NCBI GenBank assembly: GCA_016933695.1
Contig: JAFGAL010000002.1
Location: 159,607-223,606 of the forward strand
From: Candidatus Zixiibacteriota bacterium
Lineage (GTDB): Bacteria; Zixibacteria; MSB-5A5; GN15; PGXB01
DNA length: 64,000 nucleotides
Reading direction: 5' to 3'
Part shown: positions 16,644-26,800 of the stretch, one piece after another
Layout: every line of letters starts with the position of its first letter
How positions within the stretch are numbered: position 1 is the first letter of the stretch
Notes under the pieces: model-generated
Told to the model about the DNA's origin: nothing
Seen by the model: only the letters and a program-made list of their open reading frames with translations
Database searches by the model: none
Program-made: the position numbers and the translations under genes

Positions 16644-19151
16644 TTATTGCGGACACTTCAAACCGGGTCCGCCCTGATAAATCGTATCGATCAACGCCAA
16701 CACATCGAGCAGGTTCAACGCTCCCGTGCAGTCGCAATCGCCGGAAACCTCACCGCCGATCGGTTCCGGACCGTCCTGATAAATGTAATCCACCAAATAC
16801 AGGATATCCAGCAGGTTGACGGCATAGTCGTCGTTCACATCGCCCAGCCGGTGACCGATATACGCCAACTCACCCTCGACCAGAAACGGTTCGGCATTGG
16901 TAAACGACCCGGAAACCGAATACACCTGGATGGTGGTGTCGAACAACCAACCGTATCCGGCGGCAAAATCCGTCAGCGGCACGCTGACTTTCATCACGTC
17001 GCCGGCAAATCCCGGATAACTGCCGAGGATTTCCATCGCCAGCGGATCCAGAACGCCGTTGACCTTCACCGTCGACTGATCGATATCATTGACCGTGTAT
17101 CCCGGGGCGAAATCGCCGCCGACGTACACCTCGGCCGGATCGGCCTCATACGCATTGGCCATGATCGCCAGAATCGGATGCGGTGAGACGGCAATCATCA
17201 GCGGAATCTCGCCGTTGGAACCGAGGGTCCAGCGCGAGAAAGCATCAATGCCGCTGATCGTCACGGTATTGGCATCGGTATCGATCACCCCGGCCTGAGC
17301 CGTCCAGGTCGCACCGCCGTCATCGGACGAATACGCCTGCAGGCTTCCTTCGGGGATATCGTTCAATTCATCATCGGCGTACGTGAACACCATGACCGCA
17401 TCCAGACCGGTGTTGACCGTCGGGATGATATCGAAATAGCGGGCAATTCCCTCGACACCGTCGATCATCTGCGGCGCGCCGGTGACACGAATGACTGACA
17501 TTATTCCCGGAGCCGCGCCGTCAGCGGTTATTTCAAGGCCCATATTGCCGAAACTTTCGGCAGTCGACACGACCACATCACGATCGGCCGCGACCGTTCC
17601 CTGCACGATATATCCGGCGGTTTCATCGAGTACACCCGATGCCCCCAGCGTCAGCGTGTACGCATCTGTCGACAGAACTCCATCTTCCAGCAACAAGGTC
17701 CCGTTCACCGTGGCATCCGCACCAAGGATAACGCCTTCATCGCCGGCAATCGTGAAATCGTTCAGGACCGACGGATCAGTCGGCAATTCCGGTCCGGTGG
17801 TGACCATCTCGACCGAGCTGGTGTAGCGCAGATTGACCGTCCCGAGAAAATCCGGCGCGTCGGAAATTTGACCGGTCGCGCGCGATATCAATGCACCGTC
17901 GGCAATCGCCAGCGTAACATCGGCATCGCTGATATCCACCAGGCCGCTGGTCAGACGGACCGTCTGCCCCACTGTCAGCGTCTGCGGCAGACCGGCTTCG
18001 AGCACGAAGTTGGCGCTGTTGTTGATCGTCAGGCTGTCGGTAACGGCGCGGTTGTCGGTCAGGGTCCAGATCTTGCTGGTGCCGTTGCTTTCATAGCTGA
18101 ATTCGACCTGGTAATAATCCATGTCGTTGACGATCTGATCGGCCGTTGATGACGACGAATTCCGCTGGTAGCGAACCTTGCCGTCGTTCAGAAATGTCGG
18201 GGGAAACACCGTCGTCGAGCTGGTGGTTTTATACGTTCCACCACGCTTGAGATCGACAATCGAGGTATCAAACCAAACATCGGTCGTCGTGGTATTAAGC
18301 AGTTCCCCACCGTCGTTGATCGTAATGGTACCGGGATTGAATTCCGGTCCGTAGGAAGAACTGCCAAGTTCGGTACCGATTTCCACCTGGCCGCCGTCCA
18401 TAATGTCGATGCCGCCAATGCTAATGTCATATGAGCTGGCATCGGTGAACGAGGCTTCACCGGACACCGTCATCTTGCCGATCGGCAACGAACCAGTGCC
18501 ACTCCGGATGAAATGCGTGCCACTCCCGGAAACCAGGATAAATGCACCATCGGCATGAACGGTTATTTCCAGGTTTTGATTGTTGGTGAAATTACCGCTA
18601 CTGGCCCAGCGCGCCTCCAGATCATCGTCCGGGGACAATTCAAACGTTCCGCTGATAATCTGCATGCTGTTTTGCAAACCGAGTCGCATGCCGCTGGCGT
18701 CGGTGACGACCTTGCCGGCGGCCTTGTCGATAATGACATCGCGTAGTGACGTGGAGCCGCCGCCCGTATTCCAGCCGCTGAGAGTCTGGACCGGTTCATC
18801 TCCCGTGAAACGGATAAAGGCACTATCCGACGACCACCCCGCGGAGAACACGATATGGTCTTTGCTGAACAGGGTGAAATCACCGTAGACGCTGAGGCGG
18901 CAATCATGATTCATATCGATCAGCGCATCCTCACCGCCGAACGTAACCGAATGACACTCCGCCAGAGTGTCGTCAACCGAAACCGTGTGGCCGGCCGCGA
19001 TCAGCACGTCATCACTCGACGTCGGAACCACACCACCCATCCACGTTACCGGATCTTGCCATTCGCCGGACTGCGCGGTTGTAATCTGGCCCTGGGCAAC
19101 ACCAAAGCCGAGCGCAATCAACAGCAACATAGCCGTTCCCATTTTTTTCAT
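16644..19151 (-). CDS. secreted G8-like repeat protein with dockerin-type C-terminus
   Basis: 835 residues, with AGGAGG ahead of the ATG. Residues 1-22 are a signal peptide. A G8-like module starts with SGEWQDPVTW and DDVLIAAGHTVSVDD, followed by a long beta-rich region (about 100-500) of short repeated strands (LTVGQTVRLTSG, VNGTLLLEDGVLSTD). The last 65 residues hold two dockerin-like calcium repeats (GDVNDDYAVNLLDILYLVDYIY and GDCDCTGALNLLDVLALIDTIY; key residues D-N-D, NLLDIL). It is a paralogue of the G8 parts of the next two giant genes but lacks their N-terminal His-rich domain. Probably a surface or exported structural or binding protein; no catalytic motif seen. Confidence 0.75.
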   Translation of the reverse strand: MKKMGTAMLLLIALGFGVAQGQITTAQSGEWQDPVTWMGGVVPTSSDDVLIAAGHTVSVDDTLAECHSVTFGGEDALIDMNHDCRLSVYGDFTLFSKDHIVFSAGWSSDSAFIRFTGDEPVQTLSGWNTGGGSTSLRDVIIDKAAGKVVTDASGMRLGLQNSMQIISGTFELSPDDDLEARWASSGNFTNNQNLEITVHADGAFILVSGSGTHFIRSGTGSLPIGKMTVSGEASFTDASSYDISIGGIDIMDGGQVEIGTELGSSSYGPEFNPGTITINDGGELLNTTTTDVWFDTSIVDLKRGGTYKTTSSTTVFPPTFLNDGKVRYQRNSSSSTADQIVNDMDYYQVEFSYESNGTSKIWTLTDNRAVTDSLTINNSANFVLEAGLPQTLTVGQTVRLTSGLVDISDADVTLAIADGALISRATGQISDAPDFLGTVNLRYTSSVEMVTTGPELPTDPSVLNDFTIAGDEGVILGADATVNGTLLLEDGVLSTDAYTLTLGASGVLDETAGYIVQGTVAADRDVVVSTAESFGNMGLEITADGAAPGIMSVIRVTGAPQMIDGVEGIARYFDIIPTVNTGLDAVMVFTYADDELNDIPEGSLQAYSSDDGGATWTAQAGVIDTDANTVTISGIDAFSRWTLGSNGEIPLMIAVSPHPILAIMANAYEADPAEVYVGGDFAPGYTVNDIDQSTVKVNGVLDPLAMEILGSYPGFAGDVMKVSVPLTDFAAGYGWLFDTTIQVYSVSGSFTNAEPFLVEGELAYIGHRLGDVNDDYAVNLLDILYLVDYIYQDGPEPIGGEVSGDCDCTGALNLLDVLALIDTIYQGGPGLKCPQ

Positions 19152-19214
19152 ACTACACCTCCTATGATAAAAAAGCCGTTTATGTCATATGCAATGCGAA
19201 CCGCCGAAACATCG

Positions 19215-20531
19215 CTATTTCAGCAGTACCATTTTCCCGGTATGTAATTCCGTGCCCGCCGCGACCGTGTAGAAATACACGCCACTGCCCAGATCGGACC
19301 CGTTGAATGCCACCTGATGTCGTCCCGGCGCCTGTCGCTCGTGCACCAGCGTTTGTACTTTCTGCCCCCGAGTATTGATAATAGTAATCCGCACGTCGCA
19401 TCGCTCGGCCAGAGAATAGCTGATAACGGTCGAGGGATTGAACGGATTGGGATAATTCTGATATACCTGCGAAGACCGCGGCAAAACCGGCGGATCATCG
19501 TCATCGACCGCAAGCGGATTATCCTCAGGAAAGGTCAGCACCACGGCGTTGACCAGCTTGTTCCAGTTGGCTTCGGAATTACGCAGACCGCTGTATGCCT
19601 GTTCAAGATGGTAAAATTGCCCGCTGGCGGCACTGGCGTAAGTCCCGCACGGATCGGGACTGCCGTTAAGCAGACGCCCCTGCGTATTGGTACGGGCGAT
19701 CAGCCGGATCCAGTCGGTGTCGATATGCGCAATCTTGAACGTCAACTCCTCATCCTGCAACAGCAGGTTGTCTCGCAAAGCCGGCATGTAGTCGACACCG
19801 TCCGGGGTGTACCTGGTTCCGTTGCTCATGATAATATCGGGATCATCGTCTCCCTTGGTAAACCCATGCGGTTGCACGACGATCATATCGGGAATAACCG
19901 CCAGCATCTCCTCCGTGGTAATCTGGAAAGTGCTGTTCACCACGTGCGGCTGGTCGGAATACCGATATGCCTGCGCTTCGTCGGTGCATACCGTGGTGGT
20001 CCCGTCGCAGGGCGTGGCGGTTTCACCGTTACAGCGGTGAATCCCGTTGACAAAAAAGGCCCTGGCGCCGGCCGTCTTGAACACCCGCCACCCCTGGTAT
20101 CCCGTATTGCGATCATATCTGGCATGCGGCGACTGAATGACCAGTTGCCGGCGTCGGGCGTCCGGATTGAACACAAATGTTCCCCAGTAGCGCGAACTTG
20201 ATTCCGGCGTCCGCTCCAGAATATAGTACACCTGTTCCGGTACCGAGGCATTGTCAGTGAATTGCACCAGGCGGTAATTGATAGTCAAGGCGGAGTCATG
20301 GGCTTCGGCATAGTTTTCGGTCATTATATCCGCGATCATTTGATGCCAGAGCGCGCGCGACGAGATTCCGGGCTGGAGATACATCCCGCTGGGAGTCGCA
20401 CCGGGGATGGCAGTCATGATACTGTCCATATGGACCGTGATGTCGCCGCTGAGGATGACCTGCGCGACAGGCGATCCACTCACCAGGAACAGAAATATGA
20501 ACAACGCTGTGCTGTACAGTACTTTTTTCAT
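19215..20531 (-). CDS. secreted His-rich domain protein with FlgD/T9SS-like tail
   Basis: 438 residues from the ATG at 20531, where a signal peptide begins (KKVLYSTALFIFLFLVSG). An upstream ATG at 20552 overlaps the preceding stop and would add seven residues. Residues 25-345 form a domain I do not recognise, with conserved SPHARYD, NGIHRCNGE, VVQPHGF, IIMSNGT, LRDNLLLQD and HLEQAY motifs; the repeated His and acidic residues suggest a metal hydrolase. The C-terminal 75 residues (YQNYPNPFNPSTVISYSL, then SGVYFYTV) are a FlgD-Ig/T9SS-type sorting tail. The same N-terminal domain recurs in the next two upstream genes. A role on poly-gamma-glutamate is inferred from position only. Confidence 0.75.
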   Translation of the reverse strand: MKKVLYSTALFIFLFLVSGSPVAQVILSGDITVHMDSIMTAIPGATPSGMYLQPGISSRALWHQMIADIMTENYAEAHDSALTINYRLVQFTDNASVPEQVYYILERTPESSSRYWGTFVFNPDARRRQLVIQSPHARYDRNTGYQGWRVFKTAGARAFFVNGIHRCNGETATPCDGTTTVCTDEAQAYRYSDQPHVVNSTFQITTEEMLAVIPDMIVVQPHGFTKGDDDPDIIMSNGTRYTPDGVDYMPALRDNLLLQDEELTFKIAHIDTDWIRLIARTNTQGRLLNGSPDPCGTYASAASGQFYHLEQAYSGLRNSEANWNKLVNAVVLTFPEDNPLAVDDDDPPVLPRSSQVYQNYPNPFNPSTVISYSLAERCDVRITIINTRGQKVQTLVHERQAPGRHQVAFNGSDLGSGVYFYTVAAGTELHTGKMVLLK

Positions 20532-20551
20532 GCCGTCACCATCGGTTTTCA

Positions 20552-23500
20552 TTACGGACAATCCGGAGCCGGTCCCGTCGGAGAGCCGTAGATATAACTG
20601 ATCAGATACAAAATATCCAGCAGGTTGACGGCGCCGTCTCCGCCGTTAACATCGCCGGAGGCGATCGGATCAGGTGCCGGTCCCTGAGGATTGCCATAGA
20701 TGTAACTGATTAAAAACAAAATGTCCAGCAGGTTGATCGCGGCATCGTCGTTGACATCACCGCAGATGAATCCTGTCGCCGGTGCCAGAGTCCAGCGGGA
20801 GAAGGAGTCAATACCAGATATCGTGCAGGTATTGGCATCGACGTCCATCACACCGGCGCATTGTGTCCAGGAAACGCCGCCATTGTCGGATCGGAACGGA
20901 ACCAGCAGAGTCTCAGTGATTCCCGCCGTCTCGTCATCGACATAATGCAAAACCATGGTTGCCTGCAGTCCGGAATTTACGGTCGGGGTAACGTCAACAT
21001 AGCGGCTGATACTCGTCTCACCGTTCACTGTCAAAGCGGTTCCGGTTGTACGGATTACGGTCGTCGCACCGGGCGCCGCACCATCGGCAATGATGTTGAC
21101 ACCCAGATCGCCGAATGTTTCCTGCGTTGACAGTGCCACGTTTCGGGTTGCGGAGATTTTGCCCTGCACCGTTATTCCCGTGCTTTCATCGATCGTTGCC
21201 CCGTTCGCCAGGGTAATGGTATGTGCTCCGGTCGTCAGTACGCCGTTTTCCATACTCAGTGTTCCGTTGACCGTTACATCCGCGCCGAGCGTGACCGTTT
21301 CAGTTCCGATTTTAATCAAATGGCGCAGGACCGATGGATCGGAGGGCAGTTCCGGACCGGTGCCAATCGCATCCGAGTAACTGGTATAACGGACATCGAC
21401 CATACCCTGAAATGTCGGCGTATTGGTAATAGTACCGGTGGCGCGGGAAATCATGGCACCATCGGCCAGAGTCAGCGCCACATCGGCATCGCTGTTATTG
21501 AGAATCCCACTGGTCAGCCGCAGGGTTCCGCCGACGGTCAGGATGAACTCATCTTCCGCTTCGATCAGCACTTCGGCATCGTTGTTGACGATAAAACTAT
21601 CGGTCACGACGCGATCATCCGCCAGCGTCCAGATTTTGCGCGTCTCATTGCCGTTGAAACTGAATTCAATGTGTTTGTAACCGGTATCCACCACGACCTG
21701 ATCTGTGGTGACCGTGCTGGGATCGCGCTGATAACGGACTTTGCCGTCATTGATCAACGTGGGTGGAAATACGGTTGTACTGCTTGAGGTTTTATACGTT
21801 CCGCCATCCATCAAATTGACAATGCTGGTATCGAACCAGACGTCGGATGTCGTAATGTTGTAGACATTGCCGCCGGAGTCGACCGTAATCGTCCCGGGAT
21901 TGAATTCCGGGCCATAGGTGGTACTGCCCAGGCCGGTTCCGATCAGCAGGGTCCCCCCCGCCTTCACATCGATCCCGCCGATGCTGATATCATAGGAACT
22001 GGCATCATTCAATTCCACCTCACCGTAGATGGTCATGAGACCGATCGGCACCGATCCGGTTCCGCTTCGGATGAAGTGCGTGCCGTCGCCGTCCGGCATC
22101 AGCAGTTTGCCGTCGGGATGGACGGTCACCAGCAGGCTTTGACTGTTGGTCAGATTGCCGCTACTGGCCCAGCGCGCCTCCAGATCATCATCCGGCGTGA
22201 AGATCAGTTTGCCGCTGACAATATCCAGGCTGTTTTGCACCGCCAGGCGCATGCCGCCGCCCCCGGTCATGACCACCGAGGCGGAATCCTTGTCGATAAT
22301 GAGATCGCGAAACGACGTTGATGCGCCTTCAGTATTCCAGCCACGGAGGTACACCGTATCGGCACTTCCGGCCAGGCAGACATAGGCGCTGTCGGCCGAC
22401 CAACCGGCGGAAAACACATTGTGATTCACGCCAGCCAGAGTGATATTGCCGTACACGGCAAGCTTGCTGTACGCATTCATGTCGATCAGTGCCTCTTCAT
22501 TGCCGAAATTGAGGGAATGACACACCGCGGTCGTGTCATCGACCGAAATCGTATGCCCGGCCGAAATCAGCACATCGTCATCGACGGTCGGCTGAACGCC
22601 TCCCTGCCAGGTCGACGGATCGGTCCACGAGCCCGACTGTGCCGATATGATCTGACTCTGGGCGGGAAATGTCAGCGCCACCGCATTGGCCAATTTGTAC
22701 CAGTTGGACTGGGTATTGCGCAGTTTGGCATACGCCTGTTCCAGGTGCAGGAATCGCCCGGTGGCGGAATATGCCGGATTTTCACAGGGATCGGAACTGC
22801 CGTTGAGTAACCGTCCCTGCACATTGTTTTGCGCCGTCAGTTTATCCCAGTCGAGATCGACATGCACGATCTTGAAGGTCAGCGAATTGTCCTGCAACAG
22901 CAGGTTATCCCGCAGGGTCAATAAATAGTCGGTCGACGGGGTATCGCGCGTCCCGTTACTCATGATCACATCGGGATCTTCGGTCCCCTTGGAAAAGCCG
23001 TGCGGCTGAATCACGATCACATTGGGATTTATCGCCAGCATTTCCTCGGTCGTGATCTGAAACGTACTCAGCACGACATGGGCCTGATCGGAATACCGGT
23101 ACGGCTCAGAGGTCTCGGAACAAACCTGCGTCGTGCCGTCACACGGGGTATAGGTCTCGCCGTTGCACCGATGGGCACCGTTGATAAAACAGGCGCGCGC
23201 GCCGGTTTCACGAAACACGAGAAAGCCCTGTTTCCCGGTGTTGAGATCATACACCGAGTGGGGACATTGAATCACGATCTGACAACGGTCTGGAGCAGGA
23301 TTGAACACGAATGTTCCCCAGTAGCGACTGGTCGATTCCGGAGTTCGCTCCAGAATGTAGTACACCTTGTTCGGCGTCACTGCCGTATTGGTGAATTCCA
23401 CCACGCGATAATCGAGATCCTCCGCAAGTGAATCGGCGACATCGTACTGACCCGTAAGGATGTTCTGGATGATTACGCGCCAGAGATCGCGCGACGTCGA

Positions 23501-23653
23501 ACCGGGTTGCAGATACAGCCCTGACGGTGTCGCGTCCGGAATCGCAATGATAATGCTGTCCATGTGGGCGGTGATGTCTCCCGATATCGGCACCTGAGCC
23601 AGGGCACTCAATGCGATAAGTCCCGCCGCCAGCAAGTATAGCGCAAGTCTCAT
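20552..23653 (-). CDS. secreted His-rich domain + G8-like + dockerin protein
   Basis: 1033 residues from the ATG at 23653, the first start giving a signal peptide (MRLALYLLAAGLIALSALAQ). An earlier GTG at 23716 lies inside a strongly folded leader. Residues 22-330 repeat the unknown His-rich domain (CPHSVYDLNTGKQG, NGAHRCNGE, IQPHGFSKG, HLEQAYAKLR). Then come a G8-like module (SGSWTDPSTWQGG, DDVLISAGHTISVDD) and a long beta-strand region. The last 65 residues are two dockerin-like repeats (GDVNDDAAINLLDILFLISYIYG type). It ends one base from an ATG of the next gene. Likely surface-exposed; the first domain is the candidate enzymatic part. Confidence 0.75.
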   Translation of the reverse strand: MRLALYLLAAGLIALSALAQVPISGDITAHMDSIIIAIPDATPSGLYLQPGSTSRDLWRVIIQNILTGQYDVADSLAEDLDYRVVEFTNTAVTPNKVYYILERTPESTSRYWGTFVFNPAPDRCQIVIQCPHSVYDLNTGKQGFLVFRETGARACFINGAHRCNGETYTPCDGTTQVCSETSEPYRYSDQAHVVLSTFQITTEEMLAINPNVIVIQPHGFSKGTEDPDVIMSNGTRDTPSTDYLLTLRDNLLLQDNSLTFKIVHVDLDWDKLTAQNNVQGRLLNGSSDPCENPAYSATGRFLHLEQAYAKLRNTQSNWYKLANAVALTFPAQSQIISAQSGSWTDPSTWQGGVQPTVDDDVLISAGHTISVDDTTAVCHSLNFGNEEALIDMNAYSKLAVYGNITLAGVNHNVFSAGWSADSAYVCLAGSADTVYLRGWNTEGASTSFRDLIIDKDSASVVMTGGGGMRLAVQNSLDIVSGKLIFTPDDDLEARWASSGNLTNSQSLLVTVHPDGKLLMPDGDGTHFIRSGTGSVPIGLMTIYGEVELNDASSYDISIGGIDVKAGGTLLIGTGLGSTTYGPEFNPGTITVDSGGNVYNITTSDVWFDTSIVNLMDGGTYKTSSSTTVFPPTLINDGKVRYQRDPSTVTTDQVVVDTGYKHIEFSFNGNETRKIWTLADDRVVTDSFIVNNDAEVLIEAEDEFILTVGGTLRLTSGILNNSDADVALTLADGAMISRATGTITNTPTFQGMVDVRYTSYSDAIGTGPELPSDPSVLRHLIKIGTETVTLGADVTVNGTLSMENGVLTTGAHTITLANGATIDESTGITVQGKISATRNVALSTQETFGDLGVNIIADGAAPGATTVIRTTGTALTVNGETSISRYVDVTPTVNSGLQATMVLHYVDDETAGITETLLVPFRSDNGGVSWTQCAGVMDVDANTCTISGIDSFSRWTLAPATGFICGDVNDDAAINLLDILFLISYIYGNPQGPAPDPIASGDVNGGDGAVNLLDILYLISYIYGSPTGPAPDCP

Positions 23654-23695
23654 ATCAGCAACCCATTCCTCTTGATGGTTATCCTCTCTTAATCC

Positions 23696-23774
23696 GGAGA
23701 TGATGCCCCTTCGCACATCATGACCCGTAAACGCCGCATGTCACGCGCCCGTTTCGGGCCGTGACATCATCTCC
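23696..23774 (-). ncRNA. nested RNA hairpin in the leader of the 23653 gene
   Basis: GGAGATGATG (23696-23705) pairs exactly with CATCATCTCC (23765-23774). Inside them GTCACG with GCCCG pairs with CGGGC and CGTGAC around a TTT loop (23740-23765). The two helices together make a structured leader between two large genes of one transcript. No known riboswitch class is recognised. Confidence 0.4.
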
Positions 23775-23788
23775 TGAATATATCGTCA

Positions 23789-23822
23789 GGCATGGAAGAA
23801 CGGATTACCGTCCTTCCATGCC
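23789..23822 (-). terminator. 15-bp hairpin after the giant dockerin gene
   Basis: Two 15-base arms (23789-23803 and 23808-23822, one mismatch) around an ATTA loop, 18 bases after the stop of the 23840-29407 gene. No T-run follows, so it may stabilise or process the mRNA rather than stop transcription. Confidence 0.5.
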
Positions 23823-23839
23823 GTATTTTCATATCCGCA

Positions 23840-26800
23840 CTACTGACAAACCGGGGCAGGTCCCGGAGGATTGCCGTAGATGTAGCTGATCAGATACAGA
23901 ATGTCCAGCAGGTTGATCGCGCCGTCACCACCGTTGCAGTCGGCCGCCGCCATCGGATCGGGAGCCGGTCCCGGCGGATTGCCATAGATGTAGCTGATCA
24001 AGAACAGGATATCCAGCAGGTTGATCGCCTCATCACTGTTGGCGTCGCCGCAAAGGTAATCCGATGTCCCGCCCAGGGTGATCTGGTGCAGTTCGCCGAG
24101 CCCGGTGACAGTCACCGTGTTCGCGACCTGATCGACCGTTCCGGTGACGGCATTCCAGGTTGAGCCGTCGGATGACACGTATGGTACCAGGGCGCCTTCC
24201 GTAAGACCGTTTAACTCGGTTTCGACATAATGAAACACCAGCGTGGCATTCAATCCCGTGTTGACAGCCGGCGTAACCGTGTACGATCGCAGAATCGCCG
24301 TTCCCCCTCCGATTGACGGTGCGGTACCGGTTTCGCGAAGAATGGTCGTCGTGCCCGGTGCGGCACCCGCGGCGGTCAGTTCCAGACCGAGACCGCCGAA
24401 GTCCTCGGCAACCGACTGGCTGACGGTCCGGGTCGTCGTCACCTGTCCCTGCACCACAAAGGTCGAATCCTCAACCAGCGTGGCGCCTGCCGCCAGAGTC
24501 ACCAGATAGGCGCCGGTTGACAGAATGCTGTCGTGGACCGCCAGCGTTCCGTTCACCGTCACGTCGGCGCCAAGTGTGACCCCCATATTGCCGGTGATGG
24601 TCAAATCGTTCAGCAGAGACGGATCGGTCGGGAGTTCCGGCCCGGTCACCACCGCTCCGACAGTGCTGATATATTCGACATTAACACTGCTTCCGAATGC
24701 CGGCGCGGTTGTTAACTCACCGGTGGCCCGGCGGATGCTGGAGCCGTCCGCCAGCGAAAGCACCTTGTCGTCGGCAGTGCCATTGTTGTCAAAGATGCCC
24801 ATCGACAGTGTCAAATCGCCGTTCACCGTGGCATTGTTACCCAGGGTGACCGTTTGATCGGCGGAATAGATAACCAGGTCCTTAAGCGTTGTGCCGTCGG
24901 TCGGAAGTTCCGGACCGGTTGTCACCGACACGGTTGCACTGGTATAGCGAACATTGACCTGCCCGAGGAAATCCGGTGCGGCGGCCATGGTGCCGTAGGC
25001 GCGCGAAATCCAGGCATCATCCGCCAGTACCAGCAGAGTGCCGTCGACGCTGTTGTCGATACTGCCGCTGGTCATGCGGACCAGACCATGTACCGTCAAC
25101 TGGTACGGTCCGGAGGCTGTCAGCACGAAGTCCGCGTCGTTATTTACGATCAGGCTGTCGACGACGGCGCGATTGTCATTGAGCTCCCACAGCTTTTTGG
25201 TCGCGTTGCCGTTGAAGCTGAATTCGATGTCATAATAATTGGTGTCGACCACGATCTGGTCGGTCGTGACGGTTTCGGGATTGCGCTGATAGCGAACTTT
25301 CCCATCGTTAATCAGCGTCGGCGGGAAAACCGTCGTACTGCTTGAGGTTTTATACGTGCCGCCGCGTTTCAGGTCGACAATACTGGTGTCGAACCAGACG
25401 TCGGTGGTAGTGGTATTCAGCAAGGCCCCGCCTGAGTCGATCGTAATCGTCCCCGGATTGAATTCCGGCCCGTAGGTCGTACTGCCGAGCCCGGTTCCGA
25501 TTTCGAATTGCCCGCCGTTTTTGATGTCGATACCGCCGATGTGGTAATCATACGAACTGGCATCACAGAACGATACGTCACCGTATACCGTCAGTTTGCC
25601 GATCGGTTCGCCGGCACCACTCCGGACAAAGTGCGTTCCGTCGCCTTCCTCGAATACCCAGGCGCCGGCGGAATCCACGGTGATCATCAGGCTTTGGTCG
25701 TGTGTAAAGTTGCCGCTACTCGACCAGCGCGCCTCCAGGTCATCACCCGGCGCCATAATCAGCGAGCCGCTGACGATTCTCAGGCTGTTCTGAACACAGA
25801 GGCGCATGCTGTTACCGGCCGTGGTCACGACCGTTCCGATCTCTTTATCAATAATCGCATCGCGGAACGAGGTCGAGCCGCCTTCGGTATTCCATCCGCT
25901 GAGGGTCTGCACCGGCTCGTCGCCGGTGAAGCGCACGAACGCGCTGTCCGCGGTCCAGCCGGCCGAAAACACATTATGATCGGTGCTGAACAACGTGAAA
26001 TCACCATACACACTCAGGCGGCTGTAGGGATTCATGTCGATCAGCGCGTCATTGCCGCCGAATGACAGAGAATGACATTCCGCAAGGGTGTCGTCGACTG
26101 AAATCGTGTGACCGGACGCAATCAGCACGTCATCACTCCACAAGGGAACCGCACTGCCGGCCCAGGTCGACGGATCGGTCCAGGAGCCGGACTGCGCGGA
26201 AACGATCATGTCGCCCGCCACGCCGGCCAGAGTCCATCGCGAGAACGAATCCACGCCCGTGAGCGTCACCGTATTGGCGACATCGTCCACAACACCACCA
26301 CGTACCGTCCAGGTACTGCCGCCGTCGTCCGAATAGTACAGCGCCAGCGTTTCTTCGAGAATGCCGTTGAGTTCGCTTTCGTCATAATGCACGACCAGCG
26401 TGGCGTTCAATCCGGTGTTGACCGTCGGCGAGATGTCGAAAATCCGTGCCACGCCCTGGACATCGTCAATCGTGGCCGGAGCGCCGGTAATGCGGAGAAT
26501 CGAGGTCGCGCCCGGGTCGTCTTCGGCCGCGTTAATCTCAACGCCGATCCCGCCGAAGATCTCATTGGTTGCCTGGGCACAGGTGCGATCAACCGCCACG
26601 GTGCCGACCACCGTATAGCCATTCTCCTGCATGGCGGCACTCGGTCCGAGGGTTAACGTGTGTCCATCAGTGTACAGCGCACTGCCGTTGACCGCCAGTG
26701 TCCCGTTGACGGTTACATCTGCGCCGAGAGTCACGCCCTCGTCGCCGGTGATGGTCAAGTTGTTCAGCACCGACGTCCCGATCGGCATTTCATAAGACGT

